Assembly (NCBI RefSeq): GCF_025356155.1
Contig: NZ_JANXUQ010000115.1
Span: 1-56,075 of the forward strand
DNA length: 56,075 nt
DNA from: Rhodoferax sp.
GTDB taxonomy: Bacteria > Pseudomonadota > Gammaproteobacteria > Burkholderiales > Burkholderiaceae_C
Direction: 5' to 3'
Shown here: positions 19,261 through 31,386 of the stretch, piece by piece
Position numbering within the stretch: position 1 is the stretch's first letter
How the letters are laid out: every line of letters begins with the position of its first letter
Notes under the pieces: generated by a model
The model's database searches: none
Seen by the model: only the letters and a program-made list of their open reading frames with translations
What the model was told of the DNA's origin: nothing
Program-made: the position numbers and the translations under genes

Positions 19261-20424
19261 TTAGTGCAGGGGAATGCTGACAGTAAAGCAGGTGCCATTG
19301 CCGGTTTCGCTGGTAACGCTGATGGCCCCACCATGGCTCTCCACCGCACGTTTGACAATGGCCAAGCCCAGACCCGTGCCGGGGATGTTTCCGACATTGC
19401 TGGCACGGTGAAAGTCGCCAAACAGGCGTGGCAGGTCTTGCGCCGGTATGCCTATGCCCTGGTCACGTATCTCAAAAATCACACCCTTTGCTTTGGGGCG
19501 CACCTTGAACAGCGCTTGTGCAGTGCCCGGCGAGTATTTGATGGCGTTGGACAGCAGATTGCCAAGAATGTGGCGCAGCAGCTTTTCATCGGCGAAGACT
19601 TCCTGGCCATCCAGTTCTGCATCCAGGGCTACCCGTGCGGTGTTGACGGAGCCTTGGTTGTGACTGGCCACCGCTTCGTCCCGCAATTGTTGACACAGTG
19701 CCAGCAGGTTCACCGGCTTGGGGTTAAATGACAGCAGTTGGGCGTCTGCACGGCCTATGGTCAACACCTGGTCCAGCATCAACACCATGCGTTTGACGGC
19801 GGACTCTATGCTGTCGAGCAAACCGTTGCGTTCCCCCACCGGCAAGCGGTCACAATAATTGCGCAACAGGCTTTGCGATACCAGAATGGAGGTCAGTGGC
19901 GTACGAAATTCATGCGAGGTCATAGCCACAAAGGTGGACTTCAACTCGTTGAGCTCCACCTGCTGTGCCAAGGCGGCGTCAAAGCGTTGCTTGTCCTCAC
20001 GGTTGCGCCGCTCCAACGCATCGCGCGCCTGCTTGAACAAGAGATGCGCCTTGACCCGCGCCAACACAATCGGCGGGCTAATCGGCTTGGCAATGTAATC
20101 GACCGCGCCCAACGCAAAGCCCATCTGCTCGTCCTGCGTTTCCGTCTTGGCCGTGAAAAAGATCACCGGAATATCGGCGGTAACCGGATCGGCTTTGAGT
20201 TGACGGCACACCTCATAACCATCTACGTCTGGCATCATGATGTCCAGCAATATCAGGTCTACGGGCTGGTTTTTTGCAATCTTGAGTGCGCGCTCACCGC
20301 TGGGCGCCAATTTGACGGTGTAGTCGGTTTCCAGCAAGTCGCGCATCAGGGCCAGGTTTTGCGGCGTGTCGTCGACCACGAGGATGACAGGGCGTTGCAA
20401 CGTGTCTTGTGTGGCGTGCATCAT
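19261..20424 (-). CDS. Response regulator-histidine kinase hybrid (REC-HisKA-HATPase)
   Basis: An N-terminal receiver (VILVVDDTPQN, phospho-Asp in LLDIMMPDVDG about residue 61, Lys in DYIAKP) is joined by a charged helix to HisKA (TSHEFRTPLTSIL, His about 171) and an HATPase_c domain (NLLSNAIKYSP, DQGIGIP, GTGLGLAI). No membrane segment, so it is cytoplasmic. I take the ATG at 20424 (GTG at 20430 is possible); either lies directly after the stop of the upstream kinase at 20431, implying coupled translation. Receiver-first kinases usually relay a phosphate from a partner, here probably the HPt of the neighbour. Confidence 0.9.
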   Translation of the reverse strand: MMHATQDTLQRPVILVVDDTPQNLALMRDLLETDYTVKLAPSGERALKIAKNQPVDLILLDIMMPDVDGYEVCRQLKADPVTADIPVIFFTAKTETQDEQMGFALGAVDYIAKPISPPIVLARVKAHLLFKQARDALERRNREDKQRFDAALAQQVELNELKSTFVAMTSHEFRTPLTSILVSQSLLRNYCDRLPVGERNGLLDSIESAVKRMVLMLDQVLTIGRADAQLLSFNPKPVNLLALCQQLRDEAVASHNQGSVNTARVALDAELDGQEVFADEKLLRHILGNLLSNAIKYSPGTAQALFKVRPKAKGVIFEIRDQGIGIPAQDLPRLFGDFHRASNVGNIPGTGLGLAIVKRAVESHGGAISVTSETGNGTCFTVSIPLH

Positions 20425-20430
20425 ATTCAC

Positions 20431-22976
<2,546 letters not shown>

Positions 22977-22980
<4 letters not shown>

Positions 22981-24161
22981 AGAAGTTTCAGGTCCAGTGG
23001 TTTCGCGCCCGGGAAGACGTAGTCAACTTGTTCGGGTGACAACCCAAACTGCTGCCTGAACACGCCGCCCAACACGGACCGGTACTCATTGAGCACGGGG
23101 AAATCCCGATTCTGGAACAAGGTGGACTGCTCGACATGCACTTGTTCACCAGCGATGCGCCGGCCCTGCACCCCGCCGCCCATCACCCAGGCAACCGTGC
23201 CGTGGCCATGGTCGGTACCCCGATTTCCGTTTTGCCTGAAAGTGCGGCCAAACTCACTGACTACCAGCACGGTGGTCGTGCGCCATGCTGCACCCATTTC
23301 CTGGGCAAAAGCAGCCAGCCCCCGCCCCAACTCGTCGAAGCGGCTAGCCAGGTAACCTGTGGCTGCGCCCTGGTAGACATGGGTGTCCCAGCCGCCTACA
23401 TCGACAAAACCCAAGTTGTAGCTGTCTTTCATCAAACGCGCGATGCGCCTGGCCTCTAGCTCAAAACCCTTGGCTGCGATGGCGTTGCGGTTGGCCGCGT
23501 CCATCTCTGCGGACAACTCGCGCAACACGCCATCGCGCACCATGAACCCATCTGCCACATGCCCCATTAACGGCGAACCCTGGTACATGGAGGCGATGAT
23601 GCTGCTCTGGCGCGCATCTACCGATGGTTTGGCCAACGACTTGAGCACGGTGTTGGGTACCTTGGCATCGCCCTGGAAGATCACGGGCAATTGCTCGGTA
23701 AAGGACATGGGCGTACTGCCTTTCAGTACCGTAGCCAGGCGGTTCATAAACCCCGAGTTGTAGTTTTTGTGCCCGTCCAGGGCTTGGCCCATCTCGATGC
23801 TGTCCTGTGTTTCAAAATGGCTGCGCGAGACATCGTGGGTTCCGGCGAATGGAACAAAAGCCAGCTCCCCGCCTTTGAAATACGGGTACAGGCTCTCGCG
23901 CAAAGCGGGGTGAAGGCCCCATCCATCGCTCAGTGGCAGACACGATGCCAGGTCGCTAGAAGGCTTTGCTATGGCGATATCTGGACGGGATTCGTAGTAG
24001 AAGCTGCTAGCGGTTGGGACCAGCAAACTGGCGGAGTCATAACCCCCCCGCAAAAACACGACCAACAGCCGGGACCCTGCATCCGGTGCGGCGTACAAAC
24101 GGCCAGCCTGCAAAGAGAGGGACAGTGCTGCCAATCCGGCAATTGATTCACGGCGATTCAT
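22977..24161 (-). CDS. DUF1501 family exported protein
   Basis: 394 residues. The N-terminus [20 protein letters not shown] looks like a Tat-type signal, as is common in this family. Conserved stretches include [58 protein letters not shown] and [17 protein letters not shown], placing it in the DUF1501 group, which is distantly sulfatase/alkaline-phosphatase-like. DUF1501 and DUF1800 genes nearly always occur as a pair; their biochemical function is unknown. GAGGAG precedes the ATG. Its stop overlaps the kinase start, which is uncommon and ties it to signalling. Confidence 0.92.
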
Positions 24162-24186
24162 ACAAACTCCTCTTTAGGTTGGTCCA

Positions 24187-25731
24187 TCAGCGTTGCATCA
24201 TTTCAGGCGAAGACAGCAGAAAGGTATTCCACTCCTGAGACGATGCGGCCTGGTCCAGCGCCTTGCGCGTAGACGGTCCCAAGCCTTTGATGATGGATTG
24301 GTAATACAACGCGTTGGCAAACTGGGGAAACGCAGGCAGCTCGCGCACATCGGGACCCTCTGACTTGAACAAGCCTGCACTGCCTGAACCAATGGCCTTG
24401 GCGATCTCAAATCGGGTCGCCAACTGCCCGGGGCTCGCCCACGCGGCAGACTGCAGAGAATAGCCATCCGGTGTCGCGCGGCCATAAAAAGCTTGCCCCA
24501 TGCGGTTGATCCAGTTCAACATAGGATTCACGTTGAGTATGGGCTTGTCGTCATACGCCAGGCGCACCGCAGACACTACAAAGCGCGTCGGGTCTTTGAA
24601 TTTGTGAATCGTTGGCTGGTTGAACTCAGCTGAGGTAAACAGAGCCTGCAAAGTGGCTGCAATGTCTCCATCACTGCGCTCAAACGCCTGCGCCATGCGC
24701 TGCACCACGGCGACTGATGGTTCGTCTGCCAACCAGTACGTAGCCAGCTTTTTACTTACCGAGCGTGCGGTCGCTGGGTGGCGCGCCAGGCGATCCAGTG
24801 CCTCCCCCAATTCGCCGTAGCCGCTGCTGCGAATGGGCTGGCCCAGCAACTCCTTATAGCCAAATGCATGGCGCGCAGGGTTGAATTCAAACAGACCTTT
24901 GCGCAGATAGAACTCTTGCCACTCCTTCTTTTGCGCAGGGGTCGTAGATCCCAGATTGACCCCAAATCCGGTCAACACCTTGGCGAGCTCTTGAACATCC
25001 TGCTGCGAATACCCGGCATCCACGCCCAGGGTATGGAGCTCCATCAATTCACGCGCAAAGTTCTCATTGATACGGCCTGCGGCATTTTGCTCGTTATCCA
25101 GGTAACGCAGCATGGCTGGGTGTTCGACCACTGCGCCCAGCAAGGTTCTGAATTTCCCCAGCGCATGGGGACGAATGGCAGTTTCTTCATAGTCGCCAAC
25201 CATCGCCCGCAGATTGCTCTTGTACTGGTGCACGCTAAAATGGTTCAACCAGAACCAGGTCATTTGTTCTTGAACCTGGTTGTTGGAATACAACGCCCGC
25301 AAGACATGGCGGGTTGCAGACTCTTTACCAAGCCGGTTCATCTCCAGCTGAAAGCCCTGTTGCGCTACTTTTTTGGCGGCATCGTCTACAACAGCATCGG
25401 AGTCCCTGCGTTTTTGCTCCATCGTTTGCACCAGCGCCACGAGCGACTGCTGCGAGATGGTCATAGCGTCAATTTGCGACTGAATTGAAATCGGCAGTTG
25501 TGCGGCAGCAGGGTGCAATTGCTCCACCAGATAAGCCTGCTGCCCCACTGCCTGAAAATGCGCAACCACACTGGCGCTGGCGCCCCAGGTCAGCCTGTTG
25601 GATTGAACATAGGCATCCGCCACCGCTCCTGTACCCGAGTCGGTTCTAGTAGCTGGCCCCACGCAGCCGCACATAACCCCGAGTCCTATCGCAGGTAAAA
25701 CGACTTGAAGGAGAAGGTAGCGGACCATCAT
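24187..25731 (-). CDS. DUF1800 family lipoprotein
   Basis: 514 residues. The N-terminal signal ends in a plausible lipobox (LGVMCGC). The body shows DUF1800 hallmarks: MTWFWLNHFSVH, DYEETAIRPHALGKFRTLL, HPAMLRYLDN, NENFARELMELHTLGVDAGY, QDVQELAKVLTGF and HPATARSVSKKLATYWLAD. It precedes DUF1501 by 25 bases. The family's role is unknown; the fixed pairing suggests a heteromeric exported complex. Downstream of it the same transcript encodes two histidine kinases. Confidence 0.92.
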   Translation of the reverse strand: MMVRYLLLQVVLPAIGLGVMCGCVGPATRTDSGTGAVADAYVQSNRLTWGASASVVAHFQAVGQQAYLVEQLHPAAAQLPISIQSQIDAMTISQQSLVALVQTMEQKRRDSDAVVDDAAKKVAQQGFQLEMNRLGKESATRHVLRALYSNNQVQEQMTWFWLNHFSVHQYKSNLRAMVGDYEETAIRPHALGKFRTLLGAVVEHPAMLRYLDNEQNAAGRINENFARELMELHTLGVDAGYSQQDVQELAKVLTGFGVNLGSTTPAQKKEWQEFYLRKGLFEFNPARHAFGYKELLGQPIRSSGYGELGEALDRLARHPATARSVSKKLATYWLADEPSVAVVQRMAQAFERSDGDIAATLQALFTSAEFNQPTIHKFKDPTRFVVSAVRLAYDDKPILNVNPMLNWINRMGQAFYGRATPDGYSLQSAAWASPGQLATRFEIAKAIGSGSAGLFKSEGPDVRELPAFPQFANALYYQSIIKGLGPSTRKALDQAASSQEWNTFLLSSPEMMQR

Positions 25732-25788
25732 GATGAAACTGAGATAGTACCGTCTATGTACAACCCCGGTGACAACAATCGGAGGAAC

Positions 25789-27009
25789 TCATTGACCAGA
25801 GAGCTCGTCCAGCCTGCGCCGCGCTGTGTCCGCGTCTTTACCATATTCGGTCAAGTAACGCTGGCGTTCTTCGCTGCTCCACTCGGCAGATGAAAAGCGG
25901 CTTCGGGGATATACAGCGCTCACATGCACCACCCCAGGCTTGCGGGCCATGGTGGCACGGTCTGGAAATTTGTCGGGCATCAACAGAAAGCCATCCACAT
26001 CCCGCAGACGCAACGGAAAGGCCGGGTTCTTGTCCAACACCAAGGCACCAAAGAGCTGCAGCTTGAACTCGCGACTACCGGCTGCAACCTCGTCATTGAA
26101 CTGCAACAACGCAAGCGGCACACCATTGGCATCATCGACCCGCGCGCTCACCACATAGCGCCCCCCCATACGCACGTTGGCTTTTAAGTAGAAGTTCAGC
26201 GACCCGGCTTCCAGCTCCTCGCGCGCACCCACCCAGGTGGCGGGCACATCGGGGGTGTAGACCACATCAAAATGGGCCACGCCTTGTTGACCATCCACCG
26301 CCATTTCGACCAGCAGGCGAATAGTTCCGCCATAGTTCTGAAAGCCTTGGGTTGCAGGCGTCAGCCGACCAGAGTATGTGCCGTCACCAGAAACGTCATC
26401 AGCGCCCGCACCATCGTCCGAAAAAGCAACAGTGGCCTGAACCAGTTTGATGGGGGTGCGCGAATCCGGGATGGACTGCGCCTGCGCACTGCGTATAACC
26501 AAAGGCAGCGAACGGTCGTTTTCGTCCACCACAGCAACCGAAAATTTCACACTCTCGGCGCCACTCAAAAACACGCGTTCCTGGCTGGTACGCAAACGGA
26601 CACCTTTGACCATATCGCCATTGGCGTTGCGCATTTTCAGCTCTTCGGCAATGGCAGCAAAGGGCCGGACCTGGTCAGGGTGCTCGGCAATCGGGCGGGA
26701 GTCATAGGGGTAACGTGTGGCATCGCGATAGCTGGCATAAATCTGCTCCGCCCGCTCGTAGCGCCCCCGCCATAAGGCCAGTTGCTCCTGGCGCGACTGC
26801 AGCCCCGCCACGCTGTAAGGCCCGCCGTTGATGGCCCCTGCCGGACCTGAAGCCGCGTTGGTTGCACGAGCGGCAAGTATCTCCGAGCCTACTCCGCCAG
26901 CACCCTTCTGCGTCGCAGACGCATCACTATCTGCGCCCCAAACATACCAGCCCAGCAGGGCCAGCGCGACCGCTGCGCCACCCAGCCAAACCACCTTAGC
27001 CCGGCTCAA
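25789..27009 (-). CDS. Membrane-anchored Ig-like/choice-of-anchor-type exported protein
   Basis: About 406 residues. One N-terminal membrane helix (VVWLGGAAVALALLGWYVWG) is followed by an Ala/Gly-rich stretch, a helical part and an Ig-like beta region containing DDGAGADDVSGDGTYSGRLT, the Asp/Gly loop seen in anchor or Ig modules of bacterial surface proteins. The C-terminus is charged (SEERQRYLTEYGKDADTARR). The only in-frame start after an upstream stop is TTG at 27009 (or GTG at 26994) without a clear ribosome site, so translation may be coupled to the gene before it, whose stop is 41 bases upstream. Function unknown. Confidence 0.7.
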   Translation of the reverse strand: MSRAKVVWLGGAAVALALLGWYVWGADSDASATQKGAGGVGSEILAARATNAASGPAGAINGGPYSVAGLQSRQEQLALWRGRYERAEQIYASYRDATRYPYDSRPIAEHPDQVRPFAAIAEELKMRNANGDMVKGVRLRTSQERVFLSGAESVKFSVAVVDENDRSLPLVIRSAQAQSIPDSRTPIKLVQATVAFSDDGAGADDVSGDGTYSGRLTPATQGFQNYGGTIRLLVEMAVDGQQGVAHFDVVYTPDVPATWVGAREELEAGSLNFYLKANVRMGGRYVVSARVDDANGVPLALLQFNDEVAAGSREFKLQLFGALVLDKNPAFPLRLRDVDGFLLMPDKFPDRATMARKPGVVHVSAVYPRSRFSSAEWSSEERQRYLTEYGKDADTARRRLDELSGQ

Positions 27010-27050
27010 AGTTCAAACCATGGTTGGCAAGCGAAATGGATTCTTGTAGC

Positions 27051-27965
27051 TTAGTTTGCGTTGGCGGCCATGTCGGCCCGCACCTTGGACACAACGCCGC
27101 CCCAGGCACCATTGGTGTAGTGGTTGTAAACCTCGCCATCGTCCCGGAACACCACGCTGTGGTAACTCCACTTGGAGGCTCCACCTTCATTGGCTGCAGT
27201 GCCCATGGTCAAGTCATTGCAAAACCAGTCGGACGGATTGCAGAAACCGGCACCACCGCTTCCAGACACACCGCCGGACGAGTGGTAGGCCACGGCTTCA
27301 TCGTCCTGACCCGGCAAGATACCAGAGTACAACGTCCCCTTGGCCCCGGCATACATGTAGAACCATTTGGCCCGGGTCTGGTTGTGGTCGTACATGGCGC
27401 GTGCCGTGGCGGTTTTCAGGTCAGATGTCAGCGCGTCCGAGACGGCCCAACTGCCAACGTTGGCCAGCTCGCTACCGCCACCGGCGCCGGCCGCCACGTC
27501 TACCCATTTGATGTTCCAACCAGTTTGGGTTGTGCCATCAGAGTTGCCACACACACCTGCTGAACTGGGCGTTGCATTCTTCTTGCTGCGCGTGGTGCCA
27601 CCGTATAGCGACAGCGCGTAGCCGATCTGCAAATTGCCAGCGCTGTGGGCCGCTATGTAGCACCAGTTGCTACCTGTGCAGTAGCAATCTAGCGCATCGC
27701 GTACCCGGTAATTTTGGTCCGCCACATGGCTGGAGCCATCCCAGTTGACGGACTTCTTATTGACGCCTGCGGCCGTGCCGGCAGAGCCCCAGTAGGTGAA
27801 GTCAGCGTAATTACCGGCTTGTGCGGTGCTGTTATTGCGGCCGTTGATCCATAGCGTGTAGTTGGTGGCATACACCCCACCGGCAAGGAACAGCAGAAAC
27901 ACCAGCAGGGATTTGAAAGCCCGCGAGGGACGTTGACGGAAAGATGCCAGGCTAACAGAACGCAT
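27051..27965 (-). CDS. Secreted cysteine-rich protein with a serine-hydrolase-like nucleophile motif
   Basis: 304 residues. A basic N-terminus and hydrophobic helix (SLLVFLLFLAGGVYA) give a signal peptide. The mature protein starts NYTLWINGRNN, contains AAHSAGNLQIGYAL (GxSxG-like, Ser108) typical of an alpha/beta-hydrolase nucleophile elbow, and has cysteines (94, 96, 102 and CNPSDWFC) likely to form disulfides. Later Asp and His residues (DDEAVAYHSSGG; WSYHSVVFRDDGEVYNHY) could complete a triad. Substrate unknown; lipid or polyester esters are reasonable guesses. It is first in the operon, after an AAGGAGTTATCC ribosome site. Confidence 0.65.
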   Translation of the reverse strand: MRSVSLASFRQRPSRAFKSLLVFLLFLAGGVYATNYTLWINGRNNSTAQAGNYADFTYWGSAGTAAGVNKKSVNWDGSSHVADQNYRVRDALDCYCTGSNWCYIAAHSAGNLQIGYALSLYGGTTRSKKNATPSSAGVCGNSDGTTQTGWNIKWVDVAAGAGGGSELANVGSWAVSDALTSDLKTATARAMYDHNQTRAKWFYMYAGAKGTLYSGILPGQDDEAVAYHSSGGVSGSGGAGFCNPSDWFCNDLTMGTAANEGGASKWSYHSVVFRDDGEVYNHYTNGAWGGVVSKVRADMAANAN

Positions 27966-28163
27966 GGATAACTCCTTGAATCTGGATTCAACTTATCGGG
28001 GTGCGCCAGTGTCTCCAAAGCATCACCATGAAACAACTGGGGAATACCCGCGCAGTTGGCTGGTGCTTTTCACAATTCCTTCACCGCGCGCGCACCCCGG
28101 CTTCGTGCGCACTTCACACCGTTTGCAAATACTGGCTTTTGGTTCACACGAAGGAAAAAAGCT
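27966..28163. promoter_or_regulatory. Divergent region between the DUF1501/kinase operon and creD
   Basis: 198 bases. Next to the operon start is a perfect palindrome, TTGAATC TG GATTCAA (27976-27991), which overlaps the Shine-Dalgarno sequence of the secreted hydrolase (reverse complement of 27971-27977). On the other side AAGGA (28151-28155) sets the creD start. No clear -35/-10 pairs identified. Confidence 0.5.
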
Positions 28164-29510
28164 ATGAAAAATCCCATACTTTGGAAATGCGCCTTACTGG
28201 CGCTGATAGGCGCGTTGCTGCTGATTCCGCTGGCCATGATTGAGCGCTCCATTGAGGAACGCACGGCCTACCGCGCTGAAGCCATCCACGCGATTGCGGC
28301 CAGCACGGCAGGCGAACAGTCCATCGTTGGCCCGGTGCTGACCGTGGTGGTTGAGGAAGAATTTGACGAAGAGAAAAGTTACGAATACCAGGGTGAGCCC
28401 AGGAAGAAAACGGTTCGCAGCAAGCGGGCGCATACCTTGGCGGTAGTACCAAAGGATTTGCATTTTGATGGGGGTTTGGCGGTAGAAAAACGCGCCTACG
28501 GCTTGCACGAAACCGCAGTGTTCGAGCTGCAGGGCACCATCACCGGAACGATTGAAACACCCAGCCCGGCTTCACTCCCTCCACTAGGGGCCAACGCCCG
28601 TTTGAGCTGGGGCGCACCCACGCTGTCGGTAGGTATTGCCGACCCACGTGGACTCAGCGGAGAACCGAAAGTCCAGCTCGATGGCAAGTTGCTGGCACTG
28701 CACCGCGCCGCCCACATCAGCGGTATGGAGACGGGATTCCACGGCACATCAGACCTTGTACTGGAAGGCAAGGCGACGCGCCTGCCCTTCCGGGTGGACC
28801 TGCGTTTGGCGGGGACAGGAAGCATTGGATTTGTTCCGCTGGGCGACGTCACCACTACTGAGCTGCGCGGCAACTGGCCACACCCCAGTTTTGGCGGAGA
28901 TTTTTTGCCGCGCACACGGGATATCAGCAAAGAAGGATTCGTTGCACGTTGGAGCACGACCGGTCTCGCGTCCAGTGTGGATGCAGCACAAGCCACCGGC
29001 AAGGCGAAGGGATTTGAAGTACGCCTGATGGACCCGGTAGATGTCTACCGCCAGGCGCTGCGCGCCGTAAAGTACGGTGTCTTGTTTGTGGTGCTGACAT
29101 TTACCGCATTCTTCATGTTTGAGAACCTCAAGTCCCTGCCTATTCACCCGGTCCAGTATTCTCTGGTCGGGCTCGCCCAAGCGCTTTTCTTTCTGCTGCT
29201 CACCAGTTTGTCGGAACACATTGCGTTTTCCATAGCCTACCTGGCGGCGGCAACTGCTTGCATCACGCTGATCGGTATCTATCTGGCTGCCATCCTGCGG
29301 GGCTGGCGCCGTGGATTTGGTTTCAGCTTCGCACTGGCAACTCTGTATGCAGCCCTGTTTGGCATATTGCGCTCTGAGCAAAGCGCGTTGCTGCTGGGCT
29401 CTCTGTTGCTGTTCTTTGCATTGGCAGGCCTCATGCTCGGCACCCGCCGCATTGACTGGTACGGCCTCAGCACGCGGGTGGTATTGACAGACAAGGCGCC
29501 ACCCCTATGA
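28164..29510 (+). CDS. creD: Inner membrane protein CreD
   Basis: 448 residues from the ATG at 28164, selected by the AAGGA site eight bases upstream. One N-terminal helix (LLALIGALLLIPLAMI) precedes a large periplasmic region with the family's IVGPVLTVVV motif and FGGDFLPRTRDIS, then about six C-terminal helices beginning YGVLFVVLTFTAFFMFENL and including QALFFLLLTSLSEHIAF. CreD belongs to the CreBC envelope-stress regulon and affects beta-lactam and colicin tolerance in enterics and Stenotrophomonas; molecular role unknown. No creBC here. Its stop overlaps the next gene's start (ATGA). Confidence 0.92.
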   Translation: MKNPILWKCALLALIGALLLIPLAMIERSIEERTAYRAEAIHAIAASTAGEQSIVGPVLTVVVEEEFDEEKSYEYQGEPRKKTVRSKRAHTLAVVPKDLHFDGGLAVEKRAYGLHETAVFELQGTITGTIETPSPASLPPLGANARLSWGAPTLSVGIADPRGLSGEPKVQLDGKLLALHRAAHISGMETGFHGTSDLVLEGKATRLPFRVDLRLAGTGSIGFVPLGDVTTTELRGNWPHPSFGGDFLPRTRDISKEGFVARWSTTGLASSVDAAQATGKAKGFEVRLMDPVDVYRQALRAVKYGVLFVVLTFTAFFMFENLKSLPIHPVQYSLVGLAQALFFLLLTSLSEHIAFSIAYLAAATACITLIGIYLAAILRGWRRGFGFSFALATLYAALFGILRSEQSALLLGSLLLFFALAGLMLGTRRIDWYGLSTRVVLTDKAPPL

Positions 29511-30835
29511 CGCGGATCACTCTTCGCCAGGGGCTGCTATGGGGTGGCGTACTGACCGCCCTGCCCTTGGCCTATCTGCTGCGCAATCCCCTGATGACGC
29601 AATGGCGGTCGGCGGCCACGCCCATGCTGTGTGTATTCGCCGTCTCTGCGCTACTGGGGCTACGCATGCCACGTTGGCAGTCAGCACCGGGAATGCGCCA
29701 ACACTCGGTACTGTTTGTGTTGTGGCTGTCGGTCTTATTCATCGTTGCAACAGAAGAGGGACTGTTCCAATGGCACAAACACCAGGTGCTGCACCACCCA
29801 GCGCCAGACGCCCAGGTTTTGGGTGCGCACATCATCATCGGCTACAGCCATCCCGAAGAGGTCAAATCCCTGGTCTCGCAAGGTTTGGTGGGCGGCATCT
29901 TCATCGGCACCAACACGATGAAGGGCAAGACCACGGGCGCAATCGCGGCAGAGGTGGCGGAGTTGCAAACACTGCGCAAGAAGACGGGCCTGGGCCCGCT
30001 CTTGGTCAGTACCGACCAAGAGGGCGGGATTGTTGCGCGCATGTCGCCACCCCTGTCTGCTACACCACCCTTGGCCGACATCATCGCAGGGGCGCCGTCA
30101 CAAGATATTGAAGCGCTGGCATTTGCCTATGGGCAAGACCATGGGCGTGGTTTGTCCGCACTGGGGGTGAACGTGAATTTTGCTCCGCTGGCCGATCTGT
30201 CAATTCCGCGTGCACGCAGTCGACTGGATTTTCACAGCCTCATTGCACAGCGTGCAATTGATACCAACCCCCACCGGGTGAGCCCTGCTGTTATCGGCTA
30301 CGCGCATGGTTTGGAGGCACAAGGCGTGCTTGCAACACTCAAACACTTTCCCGGCCTGGGCCGTGTTACCGCCGATACCCACCTCTTTCGCGTGACCCTG
30401 TCCAGCAGCCAAAACACGCTGGAGAAGAGCGATTGGATCCCTTTCAGAGAAGGGCTGCAGTCTACCCAGTCCTTGTTGATGGTGGGGCACGCAACACTGA
30501 GTGCGGTGGACGCAAACAACCCTGCATCGCTGTCCAGTAAAGTGGTTCAAGGCATCGTGCGAAATCGCTGGGGTCATGACGGCGTTTTGGTGACCGACGA
30601 CATGGCCATGGCGCCTGTGGTCCGGCACGGCATGTGTGAAGCAGGTGTTGACGCTATCAATGCCGGTATTGACCTGTTGTTGGTGTCATACGACACCGAC
30701 CAGTACTACACCATCATGCATTGCCTACTCCAAGCAAAGACCGGCGGTAGGCTGCACGACAAACAGTTACTCGCAAGTGGTCACCGGTTGCAAAAAGCGT
30801 TTGGTCTCCCGGGGAGGTTGTTGAACACGCCCTGA
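29507..30835 (+). CDS. Membrane-anchored glycoside hydrolase family 3 (NagZ-like)
   Basis: 442 residues. Three N-terminal hydrophobic helices (about 9-26, 40-53, 68-85) precede a GH3 domain: LVSTDQEGGIVARM, FAPLADLSIPRARSRL, KHFPGLGRVTADTH at about 279 (the NagZ-type general acid/base Asp-His loop) and VTDDMAM with nucleophile Asp364. NagZ enzymes remove N-acetylglucosamine from muropeptides, usually in the cytosol; this one is membrane-bound, and if the catalytic part is periplasmic it would act on peptidoglycan or exogenous glycans directly. Translationally coupled to creD. Confidence 0.85.
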   Translation: MTRITLRQGLLWGGVLTALPLAYLLRNPLMTQWRSAATPMLCVFAVSALLGLRMPRWQSAPGMRQHSVLFVLWLSVLFIVATEEGLFQWHKHQVLHHPAPDAQVLGAHIIIGYSHPEEVKSLVSQGLVGGIFIGTNTMKGKTTGAIAAEVAELQTLRKKTGLGPLLVSTDQEGGIVARMSPPLSATPPLADIIAGAPSQDIEALAFAYGQDHGRGLSALGVNVNFAPLADLSIPRARSRLDFHSLIAQRAIDTNPHRVSPAVIGYAHGLEAQGVLATLKHFPGLGRVTADTHLFRVTLSSSQNTLEKSDWIPFREGLQSTQSLLMVGHATLSAVDANNPASLSSKVVQGIVRNRWGHDGVLVTDDMAMAPVVRHGMCEAGVDAINAGIDLLLVSYDTDQYYTIMHCLLQAKTGGRLHDKQLLASGHRLQKAFGLPGRLLNTP

Positions 30836-30959
30836 TGCTGCGCGGTCTGTGCGGCAGCCCACGGTGCAGCCGATGACAAAGACTTACATTTCCCCGATCG
30901 GCGCAGTCCTATAGAACCAGAGGGCGCGCGTTGTAAATATATAAGCCGTTGGAGAACAC

Positions 30960-31373
30960 ATGTTCAAGAAAATTCTACTGCTTGCGTTCGCCGCAAGCGC
31001 TTTGGTACCCGCTTTGGCACAAACCAACGTAGGGGTGTCCATAGGTATCAATCAACCCGGGGTCTATGGGCGCGTCGACATTGGGAACTTTCCGCAACCT
31101 CGCATTGTTTACCCACAACCGGTCGTCATCGTGCAATCACCAGTAACGGTTCAACAGCAACCGATTTACCTGTACGTGCCGCCAGGACATCAAAAAAAGT
31201 GGTCCAAACACTGCGCACATTACAACGCGTGCGGTCAACCCGTCTATTTTGTTCGGGAAGACTGGGTACGGGAACGCTATGAGGAGAATCGTAGCCATGA
31301 CGACGACCGCGACGACGACCGTGGACATGGTCACGGCAAGGGCCACGGCAAGGGGAACAAACACAAAGATTAG
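30960..31373 (+). CDS. Small secreted protein with His/Asp-rich tail
   Basis: 137 residues. Signal peptide MFKKILLLAFAASALVPALA, then a Pro/Gln/Val-rich stretch and a conserved-looking core (IYLYVPPGHQKKWSKHCAHY, NACGQPVYFV) with two cysteines, ending in a strongly charged tail of alternating Asp/Arg and His/Gly/Lys repeats. Similar unannotated periplasmic proteins are frequent in Burkholderiales. The tail could bind divalent metals or polyanions (inference). It stands alone between the GH3 gene and the convergent Lrp gene. Confidence 0.72.
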   Translation: MFKKILLLAFAASALVPALAQTNVGVSIGINQPGVYGRVDIGNFPQPRIVYPQPVVIVQSPVTVQQQPIYLYVPPGHQKKWSKHCAHYNACGQPVYFVREDWVRERYEENRSHDDDRDDDRGHGHGKGHGKGNKHKD

Positions 31374-31386
31374 GGCCGTTTGCAAC

